Below, in pieces: positions 38,185-47,551 of a stretch of 64,000 nt of DNA (position 1 is the first letter of the stretch; each line of letters begins with the position of its first letter). Made by a program: the position numbers and the translations under genes. The notes under the pieces were generated by a model. The model was given only the letters and a program-made list of their open reading frames with translations. It made no database searches and was not told the DNA's origin. The DNA comes from Competibacter_A sp037045535. Its GTDB lineage: Bacteria > Pseudomonadota > Gammaproteobacteria > Competibacterales > Competibacteraceae. The stretch covers positions 1 through 64,000 of the forward strand of contig JBAOHI010000071.1 in NCBI GenBank assembly GCA_037045535.1, read 5' to 3'.

Positions 38185-38568
38185 CTAGAGCTGGATCAAG
38201 CGAGAGCGAGTAGAACCGCTCACGGCAGCGTCATCCTCATAGCCGTCATGTGAAAACACTGCGCCCGGCGAGGTCGGTCGTTGCGCCGAAAAGGGATCGC
38301 GTTCGTACCGGTATATCAACGTCTGCGCTCGCGGGGTCTGTTCTAACTGGCGCTCGCGCAAGGCGTCCGCCAGTATCGCGTCGAACCAGTCTCTGGTGCG
38401 AGTTTGCCGGTCTTGAGCTACCTCGCTGGTACGGGATCCGTCCGCCGTGTTGACGTGTGGAGCGGGATAGTAAAGCACGGCTATCAACAAAACGCCCGCG
38501 ACCGCGAGCAGAAAGGCGGGCAATGAATAGATGCCGAACTTCCTAAAACGGCGAATCGTGTCGCCCAT
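38185..38568 (-). CDS. Hypothetical single-TM protein
   Basis: 127 aa; not recognised. A basic N-terminus (MGDTIRRFRKFGIYS) precedes one hydrophobic helix (about residues 16-34, LPAFLLAVAGVLLIAVLYY) and a hydrophilic, Arg-rich tail of about 90 residues with no Cys. The topology suggests an inner-membrane protein with a periplasmic tail. Isolated between ymdB (convergent) and fusA2. Coding is supported by length and ordered topology only. Confidence 0.5.
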   Translation of the reverse strand: MGDTIRRFRKFGIYSLPAFLLAVAGVLLIAVLYYPAPHVNTADGSRTSEVAQDRQTRTRDWFDAILADALRERQLEQTPRAQTLIYRYERDPFSAQRPTSPGAVFSHDGYEDDAAVSGSTRSRLIQL

Positions 38569-38727
38569 GACTCACCTCTGGCAATGCCGATGGACAGGTT
38601 CCAGTCCGTGGTATGCGCTTGTGGCAGTCCCTTATCGCGCGCTAGGGGAGATCACCGTGAAATTCACCGAATCGCCCAATATCCCATACCTGCTTTATAT
38701 CCTAGTTTAACGCTAGGATGATAAGGC

Positions 38728-38752
38728 GCAAGCCGGAATTGATCCGGCTTGC
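38728..38752 (-). terminator. Terminator-like hairpin after fusA2
   Basis: GCAAGCCGGA (38728-38737) and TCCGGCTTGC (38743-38752) form a perfect 10-bp stem with a 5-nt loop, 10 nt after the fusA2 stop. There is no strong T-run in the minus-strand direction. Confidence 0.65.
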
Positions 38753-38761
38753 GGGAGAGGC

Positions 38762-40810
38762 TCAGCTATCCTGCTGTTGTTTCTTGTGCGCGGCTTGCAG
38801 TTTCTGCTGGATGTCACCAGGCACCGGATCGTAATGGCTGAGTTCGATATTGTACGAACCGTGGCCGCCAGTCATGGATTTCAGTTGCGATTCGTAGCCT
38901 TCCAGTTCCGCCAAGGGCACTTGGGCGTTGATGAGGGTCATTCCGCGCGGACCAGCGTCGGTGCCGGCGATGCGACCGCGCCGGCTGGACAGATCGCCGG
39001 TAATCGCGCCGACGCTGTCGGCTGGCGTGCGCACTTCCAGGTTGACGATCGGTTCCAGGATGAGCGGCTTGGCCTTGCTGACCGCATCCAGAAAAGCTTC
39101 CCGGCCAGCGGTGATGAACGCGATTTCCTTGGAATCGACCGGATGGTATTTGCCGTCGTAGGCGATGGCCCGCACGTCCTGCATCGGATAACCAGCGATA
39201 GCGCCTTCCTGCAAGGCTTCGCGGACCCCTTTTTCCACCGCTGGCAGAAACGAGGTCGGGATGGTGCCACCTACCACTTCGCTGACGAACTCGAAACCGG
39301 CGTCGCGTGGCAAGGGTTCGATGCGCATGAACACCTCGCCAAACTGGCCGGCACCACCCGTCTGCTTCTTGTGACGATGATGGCCTTCAGCGTTTTGACT
39401 AATGGTTTCCTTGTAAGCGATTTTGGGAGGCTTGGTTTCGACTTGCAGGTTGTAGCGCTGCTGCATCTTTTCCAGCGTGATGCGCAGGTGGAGATCGCTC
39501 AAACCGCGCAAGACGGTTTCCTTGGTGTGGGCGTTGTGCTCCAAAGCCAGGCAGGGATCCTCTTCCAACAGCTTGTGCACGGTGTCGGACAGCTTTTGCT
39601 CGTCGCCTCGGGTAGCGGCGCGAATGGCCAGACCAAATAACGGTGTGGGGAAGCGCGACGACCGCAGGTGGACAAGGTCTTCGTCGTGGGAGTCGTGCAG
39701 CACCACGTCGCGATGAATTTCGTCCACCTTGGCTACGGCGCAGAGATCGCCTGGGATGCCGGTCGCGACTTCAGGGTGTTCCTTACCATGCACATGGAAT
39801 AGGTGGCTGACTTTAAAGGGCTTGCGGCTATCGCCGATGTACAGCTGACTGTCCTTGGTGACGGTCCCTTGGTGGATGCGGAAGATGCCGAGCTTACCGA
39901 TGAACGGATCGATCAGCACTTTGAAGACATGTGCCACGGCATGCTGCTGAGGCTCGGGGATGGAATGGGATGTCTCCGTCGCTGCTTCGCCTTTCAGAAG
40001 CGGTTCGGAGTTGCCCTCGGTAGGATTGGGCAACAGCTTGACGAAGGCATCCAGCAGCTCCTTGATTCCCGCGCCAGTGCGGGCGGAAACGAAGCAGATC
40101 GGGACTAGATGACCTTCCCGCATCGCTTTTTCGAATGGCGCGTGCAGTTGCTCGGGTTGCAGATCCTCGCCCTGCTCCAGATAAAGCGCCATCAGATCCT
40201 CATCCACTTCGACCACTTGGTCGATCAGGGTGGAATGAGCGGCAGCCACGCTGGAAAAATCGCTGTCTCCGGTGGAATTGAAAAAGCAGTCGCTCACCCG
40301 AGTGGCGCCGCTGGCCGGCAAGTTGATGGGCAGGCATTCCTTGCCGAAAGCGTCCTGTATCTGGTCCAACAAGCCAGGAAAATCGATATTTTCGGTATCG
40401 ATCTTATTGACGATGATCATCCGGCACTGTTGGCGTTCGCCCGCGCGTTCCATCATCCGTTGCGTGACCGCTTCGATGCCGGTTTGGGCATTGATCACGA
40501 CAGCTGCCGTTTCCACCGCCGGCAGGACGGCGATCGCTTGACCAAGAAAATCGGGGAAACCCGGCGTGTCGATCAGGTTAATGTGAGCACCGTCGTAGTC
40601 GAAATTGACCAGGGCGGAGTCCAACGAGTGTTGGTGAGCCTTTTCCTGTGGGTCGAAATCGCAGACCGTGTTTCCTTTTTCGACGGCACCCGGGTTGGGA
40701 AGCTTGCCGGCGTGATGCAAAAGAGTTTCCACCAGGGTGGTCTTTCCAGCCGCTCCGTGCCCGACCAGGGCGATATTGCGGATGGATTCGGTGGTGTAAC
40801 TGACCATCAT
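38762..40810 (-). CDS. fusA2: Elongation factor G-like GTPase
   Basis: 682 aa, EF-G-like paralogue (fusA2 group). G1 GHGAAGKTTL, G3 LIDTPGFPD, G4 NKID. It has EF-G domains II-V, including DVRAIAYDGKYHPVDSKEIAF in domain IV and GYESQLKSMTGGHGSYNIELSHYDPVP in domain V. The tip and switch regions differ from canonical EF-G. It is alone and not in a str operon. This group is implicated in recycling or stress translation in some bacteria; the role here is unknown. Confidence 0.88.
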   Translation of the reverse strand: MMVSYTTESIRNIALVGHGAAGKTTLVETLLHHAGKLPNPGAVEKGNTVCDFDPQEKAHQHSLDSALVNFDYDGAHINLIDTPGFPDFLGQAIAVLPAVETAAVVINAQTGIEAVTQRMMERAGERQQCRMIIVNKIDTENIDFPGLLDQIQDAFGKECLPINLPASGATRVSDCFFNSTGDSDFSSVAAAHSTLIDQVVEVDEDLMALYLEQGEDLQPEQLHAPFEKAMREGHLVPICFVSARTGAGIKELLDAFVKLLPNPTEGNSEPLLKGEAATETSHSIPEPQQHAVAHVFKVLIDPFIGKLGIFRIHQGTVTKDSQLYIGDSRKPFKVSHLFHVHGKEHPEVATGIPGDLCAVAKVDEIHRDVVLHDSHDEDLVHLRSSRFPTPLFGLAIRAATRGDEQKLSDTVHKLLEEDPCLALEHNAHTKETVLRGLSDLHLRITLEKMQQRYNLQVETKPPKIAYKETISQNAEGHHRHKKQTGGAGQFGEVFMRIEPLPRDAGFEFVSEVVGGTIPTSFLPAVEKGVREALQEGAIAGYPMQDVRAIAYDGKYHPVDSKEIAFITAGREAFLDAVSKAKPLILEPIVNLEVRTPADSVGAITGDLSSRRGRIAGTDAGPRGMTLINAQVPLAELEGYESQLKSMTGGHGSYNIELSHYDPVPGDIQQKLQAAHKKQQQDS

Positions 40811-41070
40811 GGCCTCCTGTCGGATTCGATTTAATTATTCACGTAATGATGAACGATGCGCTCGGGGTTTTAGCGGTGTAAAAAGTCTACAGGAACCGAT
40901 GATGTTTCTCAGCCGGCTCCGTCATTTTTTTGTAAAGATTGCGGGGTTCCGGTAGGCGGTTGGGCGTACTGGACGTATCGGGCGTTTTGCGGAAGCATCG
41001 GATGGAATTTTGGACAAAGAGCGCTTAGGATGAGTGGAGCAATGAATCACGTCTACAGGAAGATGACTTG
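40811..41070. other. Divergent intergenic region, fusA2 / transglycosylase
   Basis: 260 bp between divergent genes, presumably holding both promoters. No convincing promoter pair, RNA or repeat was recognised. Confidence 0.4.
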
Positions 41071-42042
41071 ATGAGGTTACATCGTTACCTGATATTTTGG
41101 TTCGCCGGCACTTGCGGTGCCGTTCCGCAGGGCGTGGGCCCGGGGCCGGATTGGCTCAAGCTTATCAAGGAAACACCGGCCACTCAGGCAGAGTGGGCGG
41201 CCCGTTACGAACATGGTGAGGGCGTGACCCAGGATTATGATCGCGCGATGCGATTATATTGTGCGGCGGCCCGACGGGGCCATGTCCCTGCTCAGTATCA
41301 GTTGGGCTGGATGTTCGCCAATGGGCGAGGCGTGGCGCGGGACGATGCCCAGGCGGCGGCATGGTTTCGGCTGGCAGCGGCGAAGGGCGATGAGCCTGCC
41401 AGGCGAATGTTGGCGCGAGTAGACGATCCAGCAAGAGCCAAGCGAGCGGCTTGCGTGGAGCCGGTCGACCCGACCCGCAAACCGCCACCGTTGCTGCAAT
41501 TGGCTACCCGGCGTGGTCCGCCGTCTCCAGAGCGGGCGCGAGTCGAGGCACTGGTCAATCGCATGGCACCGAATTATGGTTTGCAGCCCTCCTTAGTGCT
41601 GGCGGTGATCGAAGCGGAATCTGGATTTAACAGCCAGGCCCGCTCGGTCAAGGATGCGCAGGGTTTGATGCAACTGATTCCCGAGACTGCTCAGCGGTTC
41701 GGTGTGCAGGATCCCTACGACCCTGTGCAGAACCTGCACGGTGGCATGGCGTATTTGCGGTGGTTGCTTGCGTACTTTCGAGGCGATGTGCGGTTGACCC
41801 TGGCCGGCTACAACGCCGGTGAGGGCGCGGTCGTTCGTTATGGTGGCGTGCCGCCCTATGCGGAAACCCAGGCCTACGTTGAAAAGATCACGCGCTCCTA
41901 CGGGCAATTAGCTCATCCGCCGGTGGCGCCGGTTACGCCACCCGCGCCGTTGAATCGACCACTGTCCTCTCCCGTTTTCTTGCCCACGGCCTCGGCGAAG
42001 CCGACGCTATTGCGGGTCGATACAGCGGGAAACAGTCGCTAA
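41071..42042 (+). CDS. Lytic transglycosylase with Sel1 repeats
   Basis: 323 aa. A short hydrophobic N-terminus (possible signal) is followed by two Sel1/TPR-like repeats (about residues 38-112; YEHGEGVTQDYDRAMRLYCAA and YQLGWMFANGRGVARDDAQAA). An SLT domain follows: catalytic Glu in AVIEAESGFNSQARS, DAQGLMQLIPETAQRFGV, and YLRWLLAYFRGDVRLTLAGYNAGEGAV, with a Pro-rich tail. It cleaves peptidoglycan glycan chains. The Sel1 part may recruit partners. Confidence 0.88.
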   Translation: MRLHRYLIFWFAGTCGAVPQGVGPGPDWLKLIKETPATQAEWAARYEHGEGVTQDYDRAMRLYCAAARRGHVPAQYQLGWMFANGRGVARDDAQAAAWFRLAAAKGDEPARRMLARVDDPARAKRAACVEPVDPTRKPPPLLQLATRRGPPSPERARVEALVNRMAPNYGLQPSLVLAVIEAESGFNSQARSVKDAQGLMQLIPETAQRFGVQDPYDPVQNLHGGMAYLRWLLAYFRGDVRLTLAGYNAGEGAVVRYGGVPPYAETQAYVEKITRSYGQLAHPPVAPVTPPAPLNRPLSSPVFLPTASAKPTLLRVDTAGNSR

Positions 42043-42132
42043 AAGCTGAGAATCAAGCGAGTGACTCCGTGTTGGGTAAGTGAGCAAGCGCCTGTAACCA
42101 TGCGCTAAGTTGGGAAAGAGGGATCGCGCCTG

Positions 42133-42978
42133 TCAGTGGTGGTTTGTAGAGTAAATGTCGAACCGGGTATGGGGGGTAGCGATCTGAAAACTGGGTTCGG
42201 GTCCGGCCAATGGCGGTGCGGTCCGTGGTCGTTTTACTACTACCCGCCGTTTAGCGCGCGTCAGGGCAATGGCGAGTAGGTCCGGTGCGTCGCCGTCGTC
42301 ACCGATCAGTTGTCGTAGCAATCGCATTTCCTTTTTTACCAGAGCCGACTTCCGCCGGTGGGGATACATCGGATCGAGATAAATCACATCGGGGTACAAG
42401 GACTCTGGAAGGAGCAACAAAAATTCCCGGCTGTCCGCTTCGACCAAGCGCAGCCGTTCGCCAACCAAGGCGCCGATTTCAGGGTCTCGCACGGCCCGAG
42501 ACAATCCATCGCGCAGTAAAGCGGCAATGATCGGGGAACGCTCTACCAACTCCACCGTGCAGCCCAGACAGGCCAACACGAAACCATCCCGGCCCAGACC
42601 AGCGGTAACGTCCACGACGGTCGGTGAAATACCGCCTTTCAAGCCGACTGCCCTAGCCAGCGATTGGTTGCGTCCACCGCCGAAGCGGCGCCGATGCGCG
42701 GCGCGGCCCGCAACGAAATCGACATAGAGGGGACCGGTTGTACCAGAACTCTGCTCCCGCAATTCCAGACGCTCGGTTGTCAGGTGCAGGTAGTGCGTGT
42801 AATCAGGAGTGTCAGTCTCGGTGATCGGGACTAATTTCAACCGAGTGACCAAATCGGCGGCTAATGTTGGACACACAAGAGGTTCGGCTAAAATCGCCAC
42901 CCTCACTGGTGCGGAGGTGATCTCGATCGGCGAGGCTGATGCGGCTGCTGCCCCGCCGTGATCGCGGTTCACCGTCAC
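42133..42978 (-). CDS. rsmJ: 16S rRNA m2G1516 methyltransferase
   Basis: 281 aa from GTG 42978, chosen because longer versions run into the phasin gene. SAM-dependent methyltransferase. VVDVTAGLGRDGFVLACLG is the SAM site, and YLDPMYPHRRKSALVKKEMR is the highly conserved RsmJ catalytic segment. VDFVAGRAAHRRRFGGGRNQSLARAVG is also diagnostic. It lies 7 bp after phasin on the same strand, possibly co-transcribed. Confidence 0.93.
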   Translation of the reverse strand: MTVNRDHGGAAAASASPIEITSAPVRVAILAEPLVCPTLAADLVTRLKLVPITETDTPDYTHYLHLTTERLELREQSSGTTGPLYVDFVAGRAAHRRRFGGGRNQSLARAVGLKGGISPTVVDVTAGLGRDGFVLACLGCTVELVERSPIIAALLRDGLSRAVRDPEIGALVGERLRLVEADSREFLLLLPESLYPDVIYLDPMYPHRRKSALVKKEMRLLRQLIGDDGDAPDLLAIALTRAKRRVVVKRPRTAPPLAGPEPSFQIATPHTRFDIYSTNHH

Positions 42979-42985
42979 CTTCAAG

Positions 42986-43339
42986 CTAAGCGGCTTTCGG
43001 CAGAATATCCGCCAGCGTCGCTTGCACGAGATTGTCCATTTCAAACTTGAAGCGAGCGGCTAAGTCGGACATCGCCTTGGTATCGATCAGCAACTTGTGC
43101 CGCATGGTTTCGACGATCTCGGATTGACGTTTGTAGAAATCCTGCAAGCTATTGAGATCGTTAATTTCGGCGGCAGCCTTCATTTGATTGAGGCCGATGT
43201 TCAGATAGGACTGCAGCACGTTCATCTGAAACACCACCATCTTTTCCAGGTTGGCGGCGAATAGCTGATTGGCTTTGATCAGCGGCTCCGACAGGATCGG
43301 GGGGGTTTCCAGGGCTTTGCTGAATAGATCGATGACCAT
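42986..43339 (-). CDS. phaP: Phasin family protein
   Basis: 117 aa from ATG 43339, preceded by GAGGAG. Mostly helical phasin: LIKANQLFAANLEKMVVFQMNVLQSYLNIGLNQMKAAAEI, given here only as its span near residues 20-60, then FYKRQSEIVETMRHKLL. Phasins coat PHB granules. Two PhaR/PhbF-like operators lie 38-77 bp upstream, supporting PHB-linked control. It shows that the organism probably stores PHB, the likely sink for acetoacetyl-CoA from the acx pathway. Confidence 0.88.
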   Translation of the reverse strand: MVIDLFSKALETPPILSEPLIKANQLFAANLEKMVVFQMNVLQSYLNIGLNQMKAAAEINDLNSLQDFYKRQSEIVETMRHKLLIDTKAMSDLAARFKFEMDNLVQATLADILPKAA

Positions 43340-43376
43340 GACGAACTCCTCGGATAGGACAAACAATTGACGGGTT

Positions 43377-43389
43377 TGTTGCGATGCAA
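43377..43389 (-). promoter_or_regulatory. PhaR/PhbF-like operator 1 of phasin
   Basis: TGTTGCGATGCAA (plus strand) fits TG-N-TGC-N3-GCAA, the PHB-regulator motif. Located 38 bp before the phasin start, where a bound repressor would cover the promoter. Confidence 0.6.
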
Positions 43390-43403
43390 TATAGCGAGAA
43401 TAT

Positions 43404-43416
43404 TGCTGCGATGCAA
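43404..43416 (-). promoter_or_regulatory. PhaR/PhbF-like operator 2 of phasin
   Basis: TGCTGCGATGCAA fits the same motif, 27 bp from site 1 centre to centre. The paired sites suggest cooperative binding. Confidence 0.6.
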
Positions 43417-43769
43417 CATTTTTTCCTTTATTGAGGCTTTTCTGGCGCGCGAGCCATCAGTTTGTGCTCGGGAAAGCAATTAATTGAATGCCCGAATCGA
43501 CCGATCGCAGCGGCGGCGATGGTTCGAAAGTTCAAGCGCTCGAAAAAGCTGGTCGCGATGATCTGAACACACGCTTGGGAGGGGTTCGCGCGGTCCGAAG
43601 AAAAATTGCGACAAAGCAGCGCTAAGTGGGCTATCATCATAAGTCACACTGAAAAAGTGTATTTAGAATGCTAAGATAGCAGCCGGAATGCCGCTTGCAC
43701 GTCCCAAAAGTCCGGTAGGGGAAGTTTTACCTGTTCTGATTCACGACCCACTTTAGAGGTATTACCACA

Positions 43770-45059
43770 ATGACAACGATCACCTTTAAGGATGAAGTCA
43801 CTGGAAAGGCGGTGCAGATGCCGGTCCTAGAGCCGATTTACGGCCATCCAGTAGTGGATATTGGCAGGTTGGCCAAGGAATTCAATTACTTCACCTACGA
43901 TCCCGGGTTCATGTCCACTGCCAGTTGCCAGAGCGCGATCACTTACCTGGATGGCGACAAGGGCGAGTTGCTGTATCGCGGTTATCCGATCGAGCAACTG
44001 GCCGAGCAGTGCAATTTTCTGGAAGTCTGCTATCTGTTGCTGTACGGTGAGTTGCCCAACTCCGAGAAAAAGGAAGTTTTCGAGACCAGCATCACCCGGC
44101 ACAACCGAATCCGGGAAAATCTCCGCCGGTTTTTCCACGGCTTCAACTACGATGCCCATCCCATGGCGATGATGACTGCCGTGGTCAGTTCGCTATCCGC
44201 ATTCTTTCATGATCGACTGGATATTCAGGATTACGAAGATCGCATGGTCACCGCTCGTCGGTTGATCGCCAAAATGCCGACTATTGCCGCCGCCTGCTAC
44301 AAACACAGTATCGGGGATCCTTCGATTTATCCCCGCGACGACTTGAGCTACACGGGCAACTTGCTTTACATGATGTTCAGCTTGCCCGGCAAGCGTTATG
44401 AAGTCGATCCGGTAGCCGAGCGGGCGCTGGATGTGCTGTTCACTCTGCACGCCGACCACGAACAGAATGCGTCTACGTCCACGGTGCGGCTGGCCGGGTC
44501 TTCTGGCACGAATCCTTACGCGGCGATCGCGGCCGGTATCGCGTGTCTATGGGGTCCGGCGCACGGTGGCGCCAATGAGGCGGTGATTCGGATGTTGGAT
44601 CAGATCGGCACCGTCTCGAATATCGATGGCTTTATCGCCAAGGTCAAAGACAAGAATAGCGGCGTGCGGTTGATGGGGTTCGGACATCGCGTCTACAAGA
44701 ATTTTGATCCACGCGCCCGGATCATCAAGGAAATTTGTCACGAGGTGCTGGAGAAGCTTGGCCACGATCCGCGTCTTGATTTGGCCATGCGATTGGAGGA
44801 AATCGCGCTTAGCGATCCCTACTTTATTGAGCGCAAACTGTATCCGAATGTGGATTTCTATTCCGGTATCATCTATAGCGCGCTGAAAATTCCAGTCGAG
44901 ATGTTCACGGTGATGTTCGCCATCGCCCGTACCGCCGGTTGGATCAGCCACTGGATCGAGATGATTACCGACAAGGATCAAAAAATCGGCCGACCCCGGC
45001 AACTTTACGTCGGCGATGCGCGCCGTGATGTGCCTGCTTTGAGCGCACGCGGCGCGTAA
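43770..45059 (+). CDS. gltA: Citrate synthase
   Basis: 429 aa, type II hexameric citrate synthase that condenses acetyl-CoA and oxaloacetate. Catalytic His residues lie in LHADHEQNASTSTVR (near 235) and GFGHRVYKNFDPRA (near 310), and the Asp in the VDFYSGIIYSALKIP region (near 368). The N-terminal domain typical of gammaproteobacterial GltA is present. Monocistronic with its own terminator; divergent from phasin. Confidence 0.97.
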   Translation: MTTITFKDEVTGKAVQMPVLEPIYGHPVVDIGRLAKEFNYFTYDPGFMSTASCQSAITYLDGDKGELLYRGYPIEQLAEQCNFLEVCYLLLYGELPNSEKKEVFETSITRHNRIRENLRRFFHGFNYDAHPMAMMTAVVSSLSAFFHDRLDIQDYEDRMVTARRLIAKMPTIAAACYKHSIGDPSIYPRDDLSYTGNLLYMMFSLPGKRYEVDPVAERALDVLFTLHADHEQNASTSTVRLAGSSGTNPYAAIAAGIACLWGPAHGGANEAVIRMLDQIGTVSNIDGFIAKVKDKNSGVRLMGFGHRVYKNFDPRARIIKEICHEVLEKLGHDPRLDLAMRLEEIALSDPYFIERKLYPNVDFYSGIIYSALKIPVEMFTVMFAIARTAGWISHWIEMITDKDQKIGRPRQLYVGDARRDVPALSARGA

Positions 45060-45080
45060 GCAGCCCACACAGTCCAACTA

Positions 45081-45115
45081 AGAAGGCGATTCCTGATGGG
45101 ATCGCCTTCTTTTTT
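45081..45115 (+). terminator. Rho-independent terminator of gltA
   Basis: AGAAGGCGAT (45081-45090) pairs with ATCGCCTTCT (45101-45110), followed by TTTTT. It also faces the end of the convergent dacA-like gene. Confidence 0.92.
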
Positions 45116-45143
45116 CGCAATCGGCAGGTGATTCAAGCCGTTT

Positions 45144-46739
45144 TTAAATCCGTCGCTTGGTACTTTTCGGTGGAGGAAGCTTGGCAGTGGATGAATCGGC
45201 GCGAGCGATTCGGCTGGCCGGTTGCTTTTCCGGCTTGCCGGCGGTGGTCGTTGCCGGTTTGCCCGGTTTGTTGGCCTTCGCCTCTTTGGAGGAACCGGTT
45301 TTGGAGGTTGGTCTGGCTTTGGGGTCTGCCGAAGCTATTTTCGTGGTCGAAGGTGTGCGGGCAGCATCTGTTCTGCCCCGTGTCGCTGTTGGTTTCACTG
45401 GCTTTGCGGTAGCCAGCGCTGGTTTGGCCGAAATTGCCGCTTTGCCTCGGCTGCCCACCTTGGGCGATTCCGCTACGGCTTTCGCCTTGACGCGGGTAGG
45501 CAGTTTCTTTTCCGCTATGGCAGGCTGCCTTACGGCAGGCGTGTCGAAGACGGGGGTGGTGGGCACGCGCCGAGTCTCAACCGGCTCCGGCTCGTCGTCC
45601 TCGACCACCGATCGGGCCATGACAACCGTCCGTTCCGGATTCGGTGGCGAGACGGGCGTGCGCCGAATGATTATGGCACCGTTGGGTTCTGGCGTGGTCG
45701 CAGGTGGCGAGCTGGAATCCATTGCCGATTCCGGGGCTTCTTCTTCAGCCTCCGGCGAGACTTGGGCCATACGCACTCGGTCCGGCGTTACGACCGGCGA
45801 GCGTCGAACCAGGATGGGTTGTGGTTCGACCTCGGGTTGCATGGGCGGCGGCGGGGCTAACCCATAATGGGCGAATCCATAATCGAGTAAGGTACGGGCG
45901 TCCTGCCATAAAGTGCCGCTGTTGGGGCTGTTCATAATCGAGACGATCAAACGGGTACCGCCCCGATCGACTTCGCCGACAAAACAACGCCGAGCCTTGA
46001 GAGTAAAGCCAGTCTTGCCGCCACGCGCACCTTCGTAGGACGCCAGCAGCCGGTTGTGATTCAGCACTGGCACCAGCCGTGAGTCGCCATACGGCCCTTG
46101 ACCAGATTCAATGCGCAGAGTGGCGCTACGGGTGCGAACGATGTCGGCGAACATCGGATAATTCATAGCGTAGCGGAAGATGATCGCTAGATCGTAAGCC
46201 GTGGAGTAATGATCCTCGTCCGGCAAGCCGTGGGGATTCATGAAATGGCTATCGTGGGCACCAATTTGCCAGGCCTTAGCGTTCATTAGGCTGGCGAATC
46301 CGTAAATCGAACCCCCCGCCGCTTCGGCCAGGGTTTCGGCGGCGTCGTTGCCCGATTTGAGCAATAATCCATACAGCAAATCCTGTGCTGAGGCGGCATT
46401 GCCGGCGCGCAGTCCAACGCGGCTCGGTGGAGCGCTGGCAGCCTGCGGGCTAACGAAGACCTGGGAATCCGGGTTGAGGCGTTCCATGGCGAGCAATGCG
46501 GTCAGCACCTTGGTGGTGCTGGCTGGTGGCAACCGCAGATGGGGTTCCTTGGCAAATAGAATTTCGCCCGTGGTGGCGTTCATCAGTACGGCGGATCGAG
46601 CGGCGACCGGGGGCGGCGAAAATGATCCCCAATTCTCCTGTGCCCGAGTGTGTTCCGTCATCAGGCAGAGGATCGTCCCCAGTAGCCAAGCACACGGCCA
46701 CCAGATCCGGGATTCGCCAAAAATATTCCGTAAAACCAT
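45144..46739 (-). CDS. dacA: D-alanyl-D-alanine carboxypeptidase with long basic tail
   Basis: 531 aa. S11-family penicillin-binding protein that trims peptidoglycan pentapeptides. Signal region about residues 13-33; active-site S74-T-T-K77, S129-G-N131 and K242-T-G244. The catalytic part ends near residue 295. About 235 further residues are low-complexity, rich in Pro/Glu first and in Ala/Lys/Thr at the end (KPVKPTATRGRTDAARTPST), resembling a histone H1-like tail. The usual amphipathic membrane anchor is not evident. The paralogue cannot be named exactly. Confidence 0.88.
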   Translation of the reverse strand: MVLRNIFGESRIWWPCAWLLGTILCLMTEHTRAQENWGSFSPPPVAARSAVLMNATTGEILFAKEPHLRLPPASTTKVLTALLAMERLNPDSQVFVSPQAASAPPSRVGLRAGNAASAQDLLYGLLLKSGNDAAETLAEAAGGSIYGFASLMNAKAWQIGAHDSHFMNPHGLPDEDHYSTAYDLAIIFRYAMNYPMFADIVRTRSATLRIESGQGPYGDSRLVPVLNHNRLLASYEGARGGKTGFTLKARRCFVGEVDRGGTRLIVSIMNSPNSGTLWQDARTLLDYGFAHYGLAPPPPMQPEVEPQPILVRRSPVVTPDRVRMAQVSPEAEEEAPESAMDSSSPPATTPEPNGAIIIRRTPVSPPNPERTVVMARSVVEDDEPEPVETRRVPTTPVFDTPAVRQPAIAEKKLPTRVKAKAVAESPKVGSRGKAAISAKPALATAKPVKPTATRGRTDAARTPSTTKIASADPKARPTSKTGSSKEAKANKPGKPATTTAGKPEKQPASRIARADSSTAKLPPPKSTKRRI

Positions 46740-47023
46740 CGCCTTGACTCCGTTGCTGTCTGAAGTTCGAATTTCGCTACCTGGTATTATTCGCGGTAGC
46801 GAGCCGTCCGAGTTTGAAAAACGCCGCAGTCATATATTCTGGACAAAAACTTGGCCATCGGCTAGCGTCCGAAAGAAATGGGGACTTTCCGAGACCCGCT
46901 TGATCACAACGTTAGCTGTGGCATTTTTCCCTGAAGGTGTGTCGGAATTCTTTTGAATATCCCGCCGCATTCGGCCAATGGAGCCGAATACCTTGCAGGA
47001 TTTGCAGGGTATTTTTCGCAAGC
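46740..47023. other. Intergenic region, yjbQ / dacA
   Basis: 284 bp. Contains the dyad ATTCGGC/GCCGAAT (46969-46975, 46983-46989), which may act as a weak terminator for yjbQ. The dacA promoter is presumably here but was not identified. Confidence 0.4.
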
Positions 47024-47455
47024 CTACCGACTATCTGCCGTATCGCCGTGAACGGTTACCGTGATATTACGGTGGTGGCTCATCTGGCGGTGCTCCCAAA
47101 GATAGATGCCTTGCCAGATTCCTAAGGCACAATGGCCTTGTGTGACCGGAATCGTCAAGTTGTTTTGCGTGAGGACAGTGCGAATGTGAGCCGGCATGTC
47201 GTCCGGCCCCTCGTCGTCGTGTTCAAGCCACGGCGAGCCGTCCGGTATCAAACGAACCATGAAGCCTTCCAGATCCTGGCGTACCGATGGGTCGGCATTC
47301 TCGCAGAGGATCAAAGATGCGCTGGTATGATGGACGAATACGTGAGCCAGCCCAGTATGAATTTGCGAGCTGCGCACGATATCGCGTATGCGGTCGGTGA
47401 TTGCGTAAGTACCGCGTCCGTGAGTGATAATGGTAAACGTTTGCTGTGTGATCAT
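47024..47455 (-). CDS. yjbQ: YjbQ/UPF0047 family protein
   Basis: 143 aa. Widely conserved YjbQ fold. Key segments are HVFVHHTSASLILCENADPSVRQDLE near residue 40, WLEHDDEGPDDMPAHIR near 75 and GHCALGIWQGIYLWEHR near 107. Homologues show weak thiamine-phosphate synthase activity (literature), but the true role is unknown. It ends near a short dyad (46969-46989) and lies downstream of trmB on the same strand. Confidence 0.9.
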   Translation of the reverse strand: MITQQTFTIITHGRGTYAITDRIRDIVRSSQIHTGLAHVFVHHTSASLILCENADPSVRQDLEGFMVRLIPDGSPWLEHDDEGPDDMPAHIRTVLTQNNLTIPVTQGHCALGIWQGIYLWEHRQMSHHRNITVTVHGDTADSR

Positions 47456-47551
47456 AAAAATCTGTGAACCAAATTGAGGTCTTATTGTGTACAGGGTATG
47501 TTGGTATTTTCCGGCAAGTAGTTCGGGATAATATGCATAGTTTTTTGGTCA

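Larger units (their letters stand above)
43340..43769. other. Intergenic region, phasin / gltA
   Basis: 430 bp between divergent genes. It contains the two repressor-like sites (43377-43416) and, nearer gltA, a possible -10 TAAGAT (43672-43677) with a weak -35. A 70-codon open frame at 43428-43640 (minus) has no recognisable homology and no clear start signal. Confidence 0.5.

Noticed and set aside
43428..43640. 70-codon minus-strand open frame between phasin and gltA, with a stretch SFFERLNF recalling GNAT C-termini
   Set aside because: Too short, no conserved core, no clear start signal; not enough to call a gene or pseudogene.
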